Below, piece after piece: positions 46,017-55,173 of a stretch of DNA of 64,000 bases (position 1 is the first letter of the stretch; every line of letters begins with the position of its first letter). A model generated the notes under the pieces. It made no database searches, was not told where the DNA came from, and was given only the letters and a program-made list of their open reading frames with translations. The position numbers and the translations under genes are program-made. Source of the stretch: Solibacillus sp. FSL W7-1436 (GTDB lineage Bacteria > Bacillota > Bacilli > Bacillales_A > Planococcaceae). Location of the stretch: NCBI RefSeq assembly GCF_038007305.1, contig NZ_JBBOWV010000001.1:2036501-2100500 (forward strand), read 5' to 3'.

Positions 46017-47450
46017 TTGATAAATACTTATGAGAACAAAAAGATGCTCGTGGCGGGAAATTGGGTAGAACGTGAGAAAACAATTAAAGTATTTAACCCT
46101 GAAAATCAGGAGTTGATTGCAACAGTTCCATCAGCAAGTAAAGAAGATGTGGCTCTGGCAATTGAGGAAGGGATAAAAGGGGCAGAAATTGCAAGGAAAT
46201 TGTCTACTAACGAAAGAATGACGATTTTAAATAATGTCGTGAAATGGATTGAGGAAAACCAAGATCTGTTTCTAACAACATTGGTGAATGAAAGCAGCAA
46301 AACGATTAGAGAAGCTAAAAAAGAAGTAAAACGATGCATTGAAACAATTAAAATCAGTGCGGAAGAAGCAAGAAGAATTCACGGTAAAACAATCCCTTTT
46401 GATCAAATGGAAGGGAATGAAAATCGATTAGGATATTATATGAAAGTTCCCGTTGGATTAATCGTTGCGATTACTCCGTTTAACGACCCATTAAATCTGG
46501 TTGCTCATAAGCTGGGTCCTGCGATTGCAAGCGGGAATGCAATTATTTTAAAACCTTCCAGTGAAACACCTCTTAGTGCCCTTTTACTTGCCAGAGCGTT
46601 TAAAGAAAGCGGATTGCCAAATGAAATGTTATCCGTCATTACAGGATCTTCCAGAGAAATCGGTGAAGTGCTGGTCACACATGAAGCCATTAGAATGATT
46701 ACCTTTACGGGCGGTTATGAAGCAGGCGAGGATATTTTTTCTAAAGCAAAAGTGAAAAAAATCAGCATGGAATTGGGATCCAATTCACCTTGTATTGTTT
46801 TAAAGGATGCTGATTTTAATTTAGCTGTAAACTCAATTGTATCGGGAGGTTTTTGGGCAGCAGGTCAAAACTGTCTAGGAGTTCAGCGGGTTTACATTGA
46901 AGAAGACATTTTTGATAAATTCAAACATGAATTAGTTTTAAAAACAAGTTTTATGAAAGTCGGATCCAAATTAGAGGAAACTTCTGATATGGGACCTCTT
47001 ATTAATGAGAAAGAAGCAATTCGTGTGGAACGTTTAGTTGAAAGCGCAAAGGAATGCGGCGCTGAATGTCTAATTGGGGGGAAACGTAACGGAACGTATT
47101 ATTTGCCTACAGTGTTGACGAATGTTCCTCCTGACCATGAAATCGTTACTCAAGAAATTTTTGGGCCAGTAGTAATTATTGAACCAATCATTAACTTAGA
47201 GGAAGGAATTGAAAAAGCGAATAATGTTTCTTATGGTCTTCAAGCAGGGATTTTCACTAAAAATATTGAGAATGCCTTTCATGCGGTGAACACCCTTAAT
47301 TACGGTGGTGTGATGGTCAATGACAGCAGCGACTTCAGAATCGATGCAATGCCATTTGGCGGAATGAAGAAATCCGGAATAGGGAGAGAAGGGGTTCCTT
47401 TCACTATTGAAGAAATGACTGAAACTAGAGTAGTTTGCTTTAAAATTTAA
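46017..47450 (+). CDS. doeC: Aldehyde dehydrogenase (DoeC-type, aspartate semialdehyde to aspartate)
   Basis: A 477-residue NAD(P)-dependent aldehyde dehydrogenase. TTG start at 46017 with GGGTGGTG upstream. Catalytic cysteine C286 (GQNCLGV), base glutamate in SMELGSNSPC, and the VPVGLIVAITPFNDPLNLVA active-site strand. It is not the biosynthetic Asd type. In the ectoine pathway DoeC oxidises aspartate semialdehyde to aspartate, which AspA can then convert to fumarate. Substrate assignment is from gene order. Confidence 0.8.
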   Translation: MINTYENKKMLVAGNWVEREKTIKVFNPENQELIATVPSASKEDVALAIEEGIKGAEIARKLSTNERMTILNNVVKWIEENQDLFLTTLVNESSKTIREAKKEVKRCIETIKISAEEARRIHGKTIPFDQMEGNENRLGYYMKVPVGLIVAITPFNDPLNLVAHKLGPAIASGNAIILKPSSETPLSALLLARAFKESGLPNEMLSVITGSSREIGEVLVTHEAIRMITFTGGYEAGEDIFSKAKVKKISMELGSNSPCIVLKDADFNLAVNSIVSGGFWAAGQNCLGVQRVYIEEDIFDKFKHELVLKTSFMKVGSKLEETSDMGPLINEKEAIRVERLVESAKECGAECLIGGKRNGTYYLPTVLTNVPPDHEIVTQEIFGPVVIIEPIINLEEGIEKANNVSYGLQAGIFTKNIENAFHAVNTLNYGGVMVNDSSDFRIDAMPFGGMKKSGIGREGVPFTIEEMTETRVVCFKI

Positions 47451-47469
47451 AATAAGAAAGGAGAACTTT

Positions 47470-48333
47470 ATGATAAAAAATGTTAAATATATTTTAGTTG
47501 GATTAATGGTTTTATTTTTAGCTGCCTGTGGGAATGAGGCTGAGGGCTCAGGAGATAAGTTGGCGCAACTTCAGGAAAAAGGGGTTGTGAAAATAGGTTT
47601 TGCAAATGAAATTCCTTATGCTTATGAAGAAAATGGTGAAATTAAAGGGGCAAACGTTGAAATTGCAAAAGCTGTATTTAAGGAGTTAGGAATCGAAAAA
47701 TTTGATGCTAGTTTAAGTGACTTCAGTCAACTAATTCCAAGTATTCAAGCTAAGCAGTTCGATATAGTAACTGCTGGTATGGCGATAAAACCGGATAGAT
47801 GTGAAAAAGTACTATTTAGTGAACCGGAAATGAAATATGGTGAAGGATTAATTGTAAACAAAGGAAACCCACTTAATTTGCAAAGTTATAAAGACATTGC
47901 AGCAAATCCGAAAGTTAAGGTAGTTGTAATGGAAGGGGCAACAGAAATAGGGTTCCTTCAGCAGGAAGGCGTAGATCCGAGCCAGATTCTAATTGTACCG
48001 GATATTTCAGCAACATTCTCCGCTTTATTATCTGGCCGTGCAGATGCTACAACTGGAACAGAAATGACAGTAAAGCTTGCTTGGAAATCATTGAATAATG
48101 ATAAATTGGAATTTGTGGAGACATTTGAACAACCGGATGTTGAAGGTGTCCCAAGTTATGGTGGAAGCGTATTTAATCTTGCGGATGAAACTTTAAGAGA
48201 TGCTTATAACGAAAAACTAGCTGAACTAAAGGAAAATGGAACAGTGGCAAAAATATTGGAAGATAACGGATTTAGCGAGATTAGTAACATGGCAGAAGAC
48301 GTAACAACAGAACAAATTTGTAATCCATCATAA
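47470..48333 (+). CDS. ehuB: Ectoine/hydroxyectoine-binding lipoprotein
   Basis: A 287-residue type 3 solute-binding lipoprotein. Lipobox LAAC with the lipidated cysteine at residue 20. The binding fold includes VKIGFANEIPYAYEENGE, IVTAGMAIKPDRCEKVLFSE and VPSYGGSVF, closely following the EhuB pattern (IPSIQAKQFD, RADATTGT). AAAGGAG precedes the ATG. It should hand ectoine or hydroxyectoine to EhuC/EhuD in the membrane. Confidence 0.9.
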   Translation: MIKNVKYILVGLMVLFLAACGNEAEGSGDKLAQLQEKGVVKIGFANEIPYAYEENGEIKGANVEIAKAVFKELGIEKFDASLSDFSQLIPSIQAKQFDIVTAGMAIKPDRCEKVLFSEPEMKYGEGLIVNKGNPLNLQSYKDIAANPKVKVVVMEGATEIGFLQQEGVDPSQILIVPDISATFSALLSGRADATTGTEMTVKLAWKSLNNDKLEFVETFEQPDVEGVPSYGGSVFNLADETLRDAYNEKLAELKENGTVAKILEDNGFSEISNMAEDVTTEQICNPS

Positions 48334-48353
48334 TTTGAAGGGAATGGTTAGGT

Positions 48354-49013
48354 ATGGGCCCCATATTTGAAATACTACCACAACTCCTAAGGGGACTCAG
48401 TGTAACTCTTTCAGTGTTAATTGCTGCAGTTCTGATTGCATATTTAGTAGCGTTTATAACGGGTTTTGCAAAGCTTTCTAAAAATAAAACTGTTTTTAGA
48501 GTTACAACTGCATTTGTTGAATTTTTCCGTGGTACTTCCCTTATCGTCCAGTTATTTTGGCTGTATTATGCCATTCCGATGTTGCTTGGCATTCAGTTAG
48601 GTTCGAATTGGTGGGCTGGAGTCATTGCAATCGGATTAAACTATGGTGCTTACATGTCTGAGGTTGTGAGAACTTCCATATTAGCGATTGATAAAGGACA
48701 GGATGAGGCGGGAACTGCACTGAATTTTTCGAAGTATAAAAAAATGAGATATATTATTTTACCGCAGGCAATCAAAATGATGATTCCGGACTTTGGAAGC
48801 TATACGATTCAAATAATGAAAGCTACTCCGCTAGTATCGCTTATAGGCTTACGAGATATTTTATACTATGGTGACATCTTGAGAAATACCAATTTATCAC
48901 TATCACCGTTAATCTATTTGATCATTCTGCTTATCTATTTTGTAATCGCATTACCAATTATATATATTACGAAAAAAACTGAGGTATTAGCGAAGAAAGG
49001 AGTTGCTAACTGA
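48354..49013 (+). CDS. ehuC: Ectoine/hydroxyectoine ABC transporter permease
   Basis: A 219-residue polar-amino-acid-type permease with about five membrane segments. It has FVEFFRGTSLIVQLFW and the EAA-loop GQDEAGTALNFSKYKKMRYI typical of the family. The stop overlaps the ATG of ehuD by one base, so translation is coupled. Paired with ehuD as a heterodimer; ehuC/ehuD gene order is standard. Confidence 0.9.
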   Translation: MGPIFEILPQLLRGLSVTLSVLIAAVLIAYLVAFITGFAKLSKNKTVFRVTTAFVEFFRGTSLIVQLFWLYYAIPMLLGIQLGSNWWAGVIAIGLNYGAYMSEVVRTSILAIDKGQDEAGTALNFSKYKKMRYIILPQAIKMMIPDFGSYTIQIMKATPLVSLIGLRDILYYGDILRNTNLSLSPLIYLIILLIYFVIALPIIYITKKTEVLAKKGVAN

Positions 49014-49765
49014 TGAATGGTAACTGGAGTTGGAACACTTTTCTTGAGTCTATTCCTTACATTGTAAAAGGAATCCCGATTACGATAGGACTAACTATAG
49101 CTTGTTTTCTGGTTGCGTTAATATTTGGTTTTGTATGGGTCATCAATAGTTATATCCCATTAAATTTTATTAAAAAACCTGTTCAATTTCTCAGAATGTT
49201 TATTTATTCGACACCTCCATTGGTTCAATTATTCTTCTTATTCTATGCGCTGCCGATGGTGCCTGTAATTGGAGTAACGCTAAACCCTTATGTATGTGCT
49301 GTTTTAGGGCTGGGAATACACTACAGCACTTATATAGGGGAAATTTACAGATCCGGTATCGAAAGTGTTGATAAGGGGCAATGGGAAGCAGCCACAGCTT
49401 TGAATTTCAGTAAAAGGGATAAATGGATAAAAATTATATTTCCGCAAGCGATTCCGCCTACAATTCCTATGCTAGGAAACTATTTGATTATTATGTTTAA
49501 AGAAGTGCCGATAACAGCAATTATTGGTGTTGTAGGAATTTTATCTTTAGCTAATTCTTTTGGAGCATTAAATTTCGCATACTTAGAACCGTTAACAGTT
49601 GTAGGGATTATTTTCTTAGTATTAAGTGTACCTGCTTCGATATTGGTAAACAAAATTGAGTCCAAAATTAATAATAAAGATTTATTTGCAGTAAAAAATA
49701 AAAAGAAAAATTCAGATGAAAAACTGAAGGATCTTTCAGCAGAGAGGAGCAATCAAGTTGTATAA
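49013..49765 (+). CDS. ehuD: Ectoine/hydroxyectoine ABC transporter permease
   Basis: A 250-residue polar-amino-acid-type permease: FIYSTPPLVQLFFLFYALP and the EAA loop KGQWEAATALNFSKRDKWIK. Five to six hydrophobic segments and an unusually lysine-rich cytoplasmic tail (about 30 residues), which overlaps the start of ehuA. Partner of EhuC in ectoine import. Confidence 0.9.
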   Translation: MNGNWSWNTFLESIPYIVKGIPITIGLTIACFLVALIFGFVWVINSYIPLNFIKKPVQFLRMFIYSTPPLVQLFFLFYALPMVPVIGVTLNPYVCAVLGLGIHYSTYIGEIYRSGIESVDKGQWEAATALNFSKRDKWIKIIFPQAIPPTIPMLGNYLIIMFKEVPITAIIGVVGILSLANSFGALNFAYLEPLTVVGIIFLVLSVPASILVNKIESKINNKDLFAVKNKKKNSDEKLKDLSAERSNQVV

Positions 49766-50576
49766 ATTAGAAGAAAATATTGTTGGCGCACAGAATGTAG
49801 CTGAAAAATCTCCTCTTGTACAATACCGGGATGTCAAAAAATCTTTTGGGGAAGTTCAGATTTTAAATGGCATCGATTTAGATATATATGCTGGAGAAAA
49901 AATAGCGATAATCGGTCCTAGCGGATCAGGTAAGACGACACTGATCAGACTATTAATGACTTTAGAACAGCCGAATTCGGGCACTATATTAGTTGAAGGA
50001 AACAACTTATGGGAAATGGAGAAGAATAATAAAATGATTCCAGCCAATGAAAGACATCTCCGGAATATAAGAGGTGATATAGGCATGGTGTTCCAACATT
50101 TTAACTTATTCCCCCATATGACAATTTTGGAAAACTGTACGATAGCCCCGGTTCAAGTAAAGAAGGAAAATAAAGAAGTCGTAAAAAAACGGGCAATTGA
50201 AATGTTGGAAAGAGTTGGATTAGGTAATAAGCTAGATCATTATCCAAGCCAGCTTTCAGGAGGTCAAAAGCAACGTGTTGCAATGGCCAGAGCACTTGTT
50301 ATGAAGCCTAAGATTATGCTGTTTGATGAAGTTACTTCAGCATTGGATCCGGAATTGGTGGGAGAAGTTTTGGAAGTAATCAGAGACATTGCGAAAAATG
50401 AGGACATGGCAATGGTTTTAGTTACGCATGAAATGGACTTTGCATTGGATATTGCGGATAAAGTTCTATTTTTGGACCGAGGCGTAATAGCGGAGCAAGG
50501 AACAGCTTCAGAAGTCTTGGAGCATTCAAGTAATGAAAGGGTTCAAAATTTCTTAAAGAGATTTAGACAGAACTAA
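49758..50576 (+). CDS. ehuA: Ectoine/hydroxyectoine ABC transporter ATP-binding protein
   Basis: A 272-residue ATPase. TTG start at 49758 overlapping ehuD by eight bases, with GAGGAG nearby. Walker A GPSGSGKTT, Q-loop MVFQHFNLFPHMT, signature LSGGQKQRVAMARAL, Walker B IMLFDEVTSALD and the H-loop VTHEMDFA. Standard polar-amino-acid-type ATPase, last gene of the ectoine operon before a terminator. Confidence 0.92.
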   Translation: MYKLEENIVGAQNVAEKSPLVQYRDVKKSFGEVQILNGIDLDIYAGEKIAIIGPSGSGKTTLIRLLMTLEQPNSGTILVEGNNLWEMEKNNKMIPANERHLRNIRGDIGMVFQHFNLFPHMTILENCTIAPVQVKKENKEVVKKRAIEMLERVGLGNKLDHYPSQLSGGQKQRVAMARALVMKPKIMLFDEVTSALDPELVGEVLEVIRDIAKNEDMAMVLVTHEMDFALDIADKVLFLDRGVIAEQGTASEVLEHSSNERVQNFLKRFRQN

Positions 50577-50651
50577 TTCAAAAATTGGTATTGGTTCTCT
50601 AGAGAAATCAGGGATATTTAAAATGATAATAGAACTATATATTGTAAAATT

Positions 50652-50695
50652 AAAATGCAGGCTTATACACATCGTGTACAGAAGCCTGCATTTTT
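50652..50695. terminator. Bidirectional terminator between ehuA and pucR-type gene
   Basis: The 12-bp stem AAATGCAGGCTT / AAGCCTGCATTT (50653-50664 and 50682-50693) is flanked by AAAA and TTTTT. It ends both the ectoine operon and the convergent regulator gene. Confidence 0.85.
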
Positions 50696-50708
50696 GTATG
50701 AGAAAATT

Positions 50709-52352
50709 TTATTGCTTTGTATGCTTTAACCAAGTTCGTACACTTAGCTCGAGTAAAAACAAGTCTTCAGATTCATTTAATAAAAGACCTGTCAAAGACT
50801 CAATTTTTTTTAAGCGATATAATAATGATTGCCTATGTAGGTTAAGAGCCCGTGCCGTCTGACTAACATTTCGACTATTCTCATTGTAGGAAATAAAAGT
50901 ATGTAATAATTCCATGCCTCTTCTTTCGTCATACTCTACCAATGAAGAAATCGTATCTGAAATGATGGTCTGGATATCGGGGTTATTATTGAGATCTATA
51001 AAAAGCCGATCTATTTTTGTGTCTTCATAATAAATACGCATACCTTTCCCTTTTTGTTTTCTGCCGATATCTACTGCGATGCTCGCTTTTTTGTAGCTCT
51101 CATGAAAACACATCTTACCTTGCTCATGTTTTCCGATGCCCCAGGAAATAATGATTCCCGGTGCAACACTATGCAGCCGTCTTTCTATCAAATCCAGAAT
51201 CTGATTGATTGGGCTGTTTAATGATGACTCACGTGCTTCGAGAAAGATTAAAATTTCTCCTTCATCAAAAGCGAAGATAGTTTTATATCCATATGATTTT
51301 GAAATGAAATCCAATTCATTTTGAATGTAGGAAGATAACCAGACGAGCCATGATTCTTTTGTATCCAGATTATTTTTATTCTTCAGGAAAAATGAAAGAG
51401 AATCTTCTAAATAGCCTACAATACATTCATATGACAGTTCGAAATTGTAGCCTTGTGCTTCTAATTTTGAAACCTGATTATAGTTATTATGTTTTGCGAG
51501 ATTTAAGACATACTCATTTTGCTTTAAAAACTTCGGTTCTTCCGCTTCTTTTTGGCTTGAAAACCATAATGCTGAAATTAAAATGGTCTGTTCCATAATA
51601 TTTAATTGTTCAGATGTAAGTGATAAGGAGTTAGGGGCCAATACGAAAAAGTACCCGTGAATTTGTTCTTTTGAACTGATTGTGGAACAGTAAGCAGTTG
51701 TTGTATCAATTTTTACTTTATTGATACTAGAATAAAAATCGTGATAAGTGAAATTATTGAAAAATTCAAGCTTGAAATTACTCTGGATTTTATTGAAATC
51801 CGCAGAACCTGATATGTACTTGCCGTTCCTATCCACAATCAATAAGGAGAGATTTAATTCTAATTCCACAAAATCAATGATATCTTTATAAGGTTTTTTG
51901 CTCATAAACATTTCTACAAGTTGTTTTTGGAAATCTTTGATGATAGACAGTTCTTTTTGTTGGGATTTATGAAGCATTTTGTTGACTTCCTCAATAATGT
52001 CCGCAAACCTAATTTCCCAGGGAATTTCAATTATCATGAAATTTTTGCTGTTTGCAAATTCTATAATTTCCTTAGGGATGTCTATTAGATAAAATCCCCC
52101 TGTAGCAAAAGCTAACGCAGCAGCACCTGATTGATAGACTTCATTTGCGAAATTTAAAAGCGAATCTATATTGTCGTGGCAGCCTATTCCGGAGCTTAAG
52201 ACAAACTCGTTTTCCTTTATAAAATTTTCGACAGGTCCTTCAATTACCGATACTCTGCTGACCTTTATATTTTTCGGGACTGTTTGTTCATTTAAGATTT
52301 TGGCTTGGTGGAGAACAGGGGAATTAATAATTTCTTCTAAATATATGCTCAT
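50709..52352 (-). CDS. PucR-family transcriptional regulator (likely regulator of ectoine genes)
   Basis: A 547-residue regulator. An N-terminal PucR domain (about 1-125: SRVSVIEGPVENFIKENEFV, then LIDIPKEIIEFANSKN), a GAF/GGDEF-like middle, and a C-terminal PucR helix-turn-helix (NVSQTARALNLHRQSLLYRL) at about residues 500-520. PucR-type proteins usually activate catabolic operons in response to a pathway compound. It lies convergent to ehuA in the middle of the ectoine block, so it is the obvious candidate regulator. The known ectoine regulators EutR (MocR/GntR type) and DoeX (AsnC type) are not seen. Its target is inference. Confidence 0.88.
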   Translation of the reverse strand: MSIYLEEIINSPVLHQAKILNEQTVPKNIKVSRVSVIEGPVENFIKENEFVLSSGIGCHDNIDSLLNFANEVYQSGAAALAFATGGFYLIDIPKEIIEFANSKNFMIIEIPWEIRFADIIEEVNKMLHKSQQKELSIIKDFQKQLVEMFMSKKPYKDIIDFVELELNLSLLIVDRNGKYISGSADFNKIQSNFKLEFFNNFTYHDFYSSINKVKIDTTTAYCSTISSKEQIHGYFFVLAPNSLSLTSEQLNIMEQTILISALWFSSQKEAEEPKFLKQNEYVLNLAKHNNYNQVSKLEAQGYNFELSYECIVGYLEDSLSFFLKNKNNLDTKESWLVWLSSYIQNELDFISKSYGYKTIFAFDEGEILIFLEARESSLNSPINQILDLIERRLHSVAPGIIISWGIGKHEQGKMCFHESYKKASIAVDIGRKQKGKGMRIYYEDTKIDRLFIDLNNNPDIQTIISDTISSLVEYDERRGMELLHTFISYNENSRNVSQTARALNLHRQSLLYRLKKIESLTGLLLNESEDLFLLELSVRTWLKHTKQ

Positions 52353-52452
52353 AGGAAGTGCCTCCTTATCGAATATTATTTAAAATTTCTGATGGATTTA
52401 GATAGACTGTACAAGGTGTTTTTTAAATAATGTATAGATTACTCCTAATTGT

Positions 52453-52511
52453 TTGGATAACAATCCAATATGTATTTTAAGCTTCAAATTATTGAATGAT
52501 TAAATAATTTG
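52453..52511. promoter_or_regulatory. Inverted repeats upstream of the PucR-type regulator
   Basis: Two inverted repeats sit about 100-160 bp before the regulator's start: TTGGAT-aaca-ATCCAA (52453-52468) and CAAATTATT (52485-52493) / AATAATTTG (52503-52511). They may be operator sites for autoregulation. The AT-rich gap 52353-52677 otherwise contains only the ald terminator. Confidence 0.35.
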
Positions 52512-52604
52512 AAATTTTACAAAAACTACCTATAAACAAATATATTTAAAATTCATTAAAATGTCAATTTAACATTTTAATATATTATTGTTTGAATAAT
52601 ATAT

Positions 52605-52636
52605 AAGAGCTAGTCGTAAGGTCACAACTAGCTCTC
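52605..52636 (-). terminator. Terminator of the ald gene
   Basis: GAGCTAGT (52607-52614) and ACTAGCTC (52627-52634) form an 8-bp stem read from the minus strand, followed by an AT-rich run (TTATATATTATT). It lies 44 bp after the ald stop. Confidence 0.6.
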
Positions 52637-52677
52637 GATGTACAATAACTTTTACAGAGTAAAAGAATCGTATTGAA

Positions 52678-53802
52678 TTAAATTGGTTGTTTAGAAAGTA
52701 ATGACTCAATGGCAGTGAACTGGTAATTCAAATCTTTTGCAATTGCTTCATGTGTGATACGACCGGCGAATACATTCGTACCGGATTTTAAAGCCGCACT
52801 TTCTTCAATTGCTCTATATATTCCTTTATTAGCAATTTGTAAGGCATACGGAATCGTATTGTTCGTTAAGGCAATTGTTGATGTACGAGGCACAGCACCA
52901 GGCATATTGGCAACTGTATAATGCACCACACCATGTTTTACGAATGTCGGGTTGTCGTGTGTCGTAACTTTTTCGGATGTTTCAAAACAACCTCCTTGAT
53001 CAATTGCAATATCGACAACTACAGAACCCGGAGCCATTGATTTAATCATCTCTTCCGTGACAAGCTTTGGAGCTTTGGCACCTGGAATTAATACAGAACC
53101 GACAACTAAATCTGCTTTTTCTACAGCTTTCGCGATATTAAACGGATTTGAAATTAATGTTTGTACATCTCTTCCGAAAATTTCTTCTAGCTGACGTAGA
53201 CGGTCAGCGCTTAAATCAATAATGGTTACAGCTGCGCCCATACCAACAGCGATTTTAGCGGCATTCGTACCGGCGATGCCCCCACCGATAATTGTCACTT
53301 TACTGCGCTGTACGCCCGAAACACCGCCTAATAAAATACCTTTACCTTCATTTAATTTTTCAAGACAATGTGCCCCGATTTGCACAGACATTTTACCGGC
53401 TACTTCACTCATAGGCGTTAATAATGGAAGAGCATTATTGACTTTTACTGTTTCATAAGCAATGGCATTCACATTTGCTTCTACTAAAGCCTTTGTAAGT
53501 TCTGGCTCGGCAGCTAAGTGAAGGTAAGTAAATAATATAAGGTTTTCCCGGAAATATTTATACTCCGATGAAAGTGGCTCCTTCACTTTTATTACCATAT
53601 CCGCTTTCCAGACTTCTTCCGCAGTGTCTAGAATTGAGGCTCCAGCATTGACATACTCTAAATCAGTAAAACCGCTGCCTAATCCTGCCCCTTTTTCAAT
53701 AAGGACCATATGGCCGGCTTTAATGAATCCATCAACTCCAGCAGGTGTAATCGCAACACGGTTTTCGTTGTTTTTTAATTCCTTAGGCACACCAATAATC
53801 AT
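52678..53802 (-). CDS. ald: Alanine dehydrogenase
   Basis: A 374-residue NAD-dependent enzyme that interconverts alanine and pyruvate plus ammonia. It has [36 protein letters not shown], the Rossmann segment [20 protein letters not shown], and [13 protein letters not shown], all characteristic. Length equals Bacillus Ald. It is on the minus strand inside the ectoine block. A pyruvate-dependent aminotransferase (DoeD-type, 55174) would produce alanine, which Ald could turn back into pyruvate; this link is inference. A palindrome-like TTAAGCGTTTAA lies 37 bp upstream of the ATG. Confidence 0.95.
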   Translation of the reverse strand: MIIGVPKELKNNENRVAITPAGVDGFIKAGHMVLIEKGAGLGSGFTDLEYVNAGASILDTAEEVWKADMVIKVKEPLSSEYKYFRENLILFTYLHLAAEPELTKALVEANVNAIAYETVKVNNALPLLTPMSEVAGKMSVQIGAHCLEKLNEGKGILLGGVSGVQRSKVTIIGGGIAGTNAAKIAVGMGAAVTIIDLSADRLRQLEEIFGRDVQTLISNPFNIAKAVEKADLVVGSVLIPGAKAPKLVTEEMIKSMAPGSVVVDIAIDQGGCFETSEKVTTHDNPTFVKHGVVHYTVANMPGAVPRTSTIALTNNTIPYALQIANKGIYRAIEESAALKSGTNVFAGRITHEAIAKDLNYQFTAIESLLSKQPI

Positions 53803-53838
53803 ACTAACACTCCTCCAGAATAATAATTTTCTTTAGAA

Positions 53839-53850
53839 TTAAGCGTTTAA
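53839..53850. promoter_or_regulatory. cre-like or LacI-type site upstream of ald
   Basis: TTAAGCGTTTAA, with a central CG and symmetric TTAA arms, lies 37-48 bp before the ald start. It resembles the iol operator core (AAGCGCTT) and CcpA sites but fits neither exactly. Confidence 0.3.
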
Positions 53851-53957
53851 CTCTATTAAAAAAATTTTATATGTGGAAGGGTCTGGTAACAATATGAAAA
53901 ATGTATGAAAGATATTTGTTGATTTTATACACTATTATTCAGAATAAATTTAATGCT

Positions 53958-54947
53958 TTATTTGGCACTGTTCCAGTTAGGAAACGCTTCCGGATTAATT
54001 AGATTGGCCGGACGTTCTCCTGTTAAACCAGAAATCAAATTACTGTAAGCTGTTTTTGACATTTCTAATTCTGTTTCATAAGTTGACGAACCGATGTGAG
54101 GAGTAGTCACTACATTATCCAATTTTAATAACGGATTATCCGGATTAATTGGCTCCATTTGAAAAACATCCAGCGCTGCGCCATAAATTTCTTTATTTTC
54201 CAGTGCGAATATAAGAGCTTCTTCGTCGACCACATGACCTCTTGAGCCATTAATGAAAATACAGGTTTCTTTCATTAGTTTAAATTCTTTTTCACCGATT
54301 AAATGGTATGTTTCAGGGGATAACGGTGTCATTACGCAAACAAAATCCGCATTCTCCAATAAGAATTCCATACTACAATAATTAGCATTAAACTCATTTT
54401 CAATTTCGAAATTACGAGAACGGTTATGATAAAGTATGTCCATATCAAAACCAAGATGGGCCCTCTTTGCGATTTTGGTCCCAATTTTCCCCATACCGAT
54501 TATCCCTAAAGTTTTTTTGTGGATATTTACTCCAAACATATTTGGAGGGAGGACATTAGTCCATTTACCTTCTTTCATATATCGATCCAATTCTGATATT
54601 CTTCTGGCGGCGGAAATCATTATCCCCATTATTAAATCTGCAGTCGTATCTTCTACAATTCCCGGTGTGTTGGTGGCAAGTATATTTCTCTTCGTCATTT
54701 CGCCGATATCTAAATTATTATAACCAGTTGACACATTCGAGACTATTTTAAGACTTGGTGCCTTGTCCAGCAAGTCTTTATCCACTGGTAGATCGAGTCC
54801 TATAATTCCTTCAGCCTGCTTAAGAGAATTGAGAAAAACGGTATTGTTTTTAGGATCAATGTTTTCAAAATACTCCACATCATAAATTGCAGAGAGCTTT
54901 TCTAAAACAGTACTGTCTAAACGATTATAAGCAATTATTTTTTTCAT
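53958..54947 (-). CDS. D-2-hydroxyacid dehydrogenase (glyoxylate/hydroxypyruvate reductase type)
   Basis: A 329-residue NAD(P)-dependent enzyme of the D-isomer 2-hydroxyacid dehydrogenase family. It shows the Rossmann motif LGIIGMGKIGTKIAKRA, the catalytic region NGSRGHVVDEEALIFAL and the histidine in TPHIGSSTYETE. AGGAGC precedes ATG 54947. GhrB-type enzymes reduce glyoxylate, hydroxypyruvate and other 2-oxo acids. Its place between ald and the DoeD-type gene suggests a role in hydroxyectoine breakdown, where hydroxylated C4 intermediates would need an oxidoreductase; this is inference. Confidence 0.85.
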   Translation of the reverse strand: MKKIIAYNRLDSTVLEKLSAIYDVEYFENIDPKNNTVFLNSLKQAEGIIGLDLPVDKDLLDKAPSLKIVSNVSTGYNNLDIGEMTKRNILATNTPGIVEDTTADLIMGIMISAARRISELDRYMKEGKWTNVLPPNMFGVNIHKKTLGIIGMGKIGTKIAKRAHLGFDMDILYHNRSRNFEIENEFNANYCSMEFLLENADFVCVMTPLSPETYHLIGEKEFKLMKETCIFINGSRGHVVDEEALIFALENKEIYGAALDVFQMEPINPDNPLLKLDNVVTTPHIGSSTYETELEMSKTAYSNLISGLTGERPANLINPEAFPNWNSAK

Positions 54948-55173
54948 CTGGAAATCAGCTCCTAATAAATTTATTGGTTAGAAACTTTACCTTATAAATA
55001 ATGAAGAAGTCAATATTATTTTCCTGAAGAATTTATGCTGTATCAGGTTCAATTTTTAATGTATACATACTGTCTAAATATCAAGAAAATATTTCATACA
55101 TTAGTTAGAATGTTCTTTTAATAACGACAATCTATAATTATTTTAAATCCAATAAAAACTGGGAGGTAACAAG

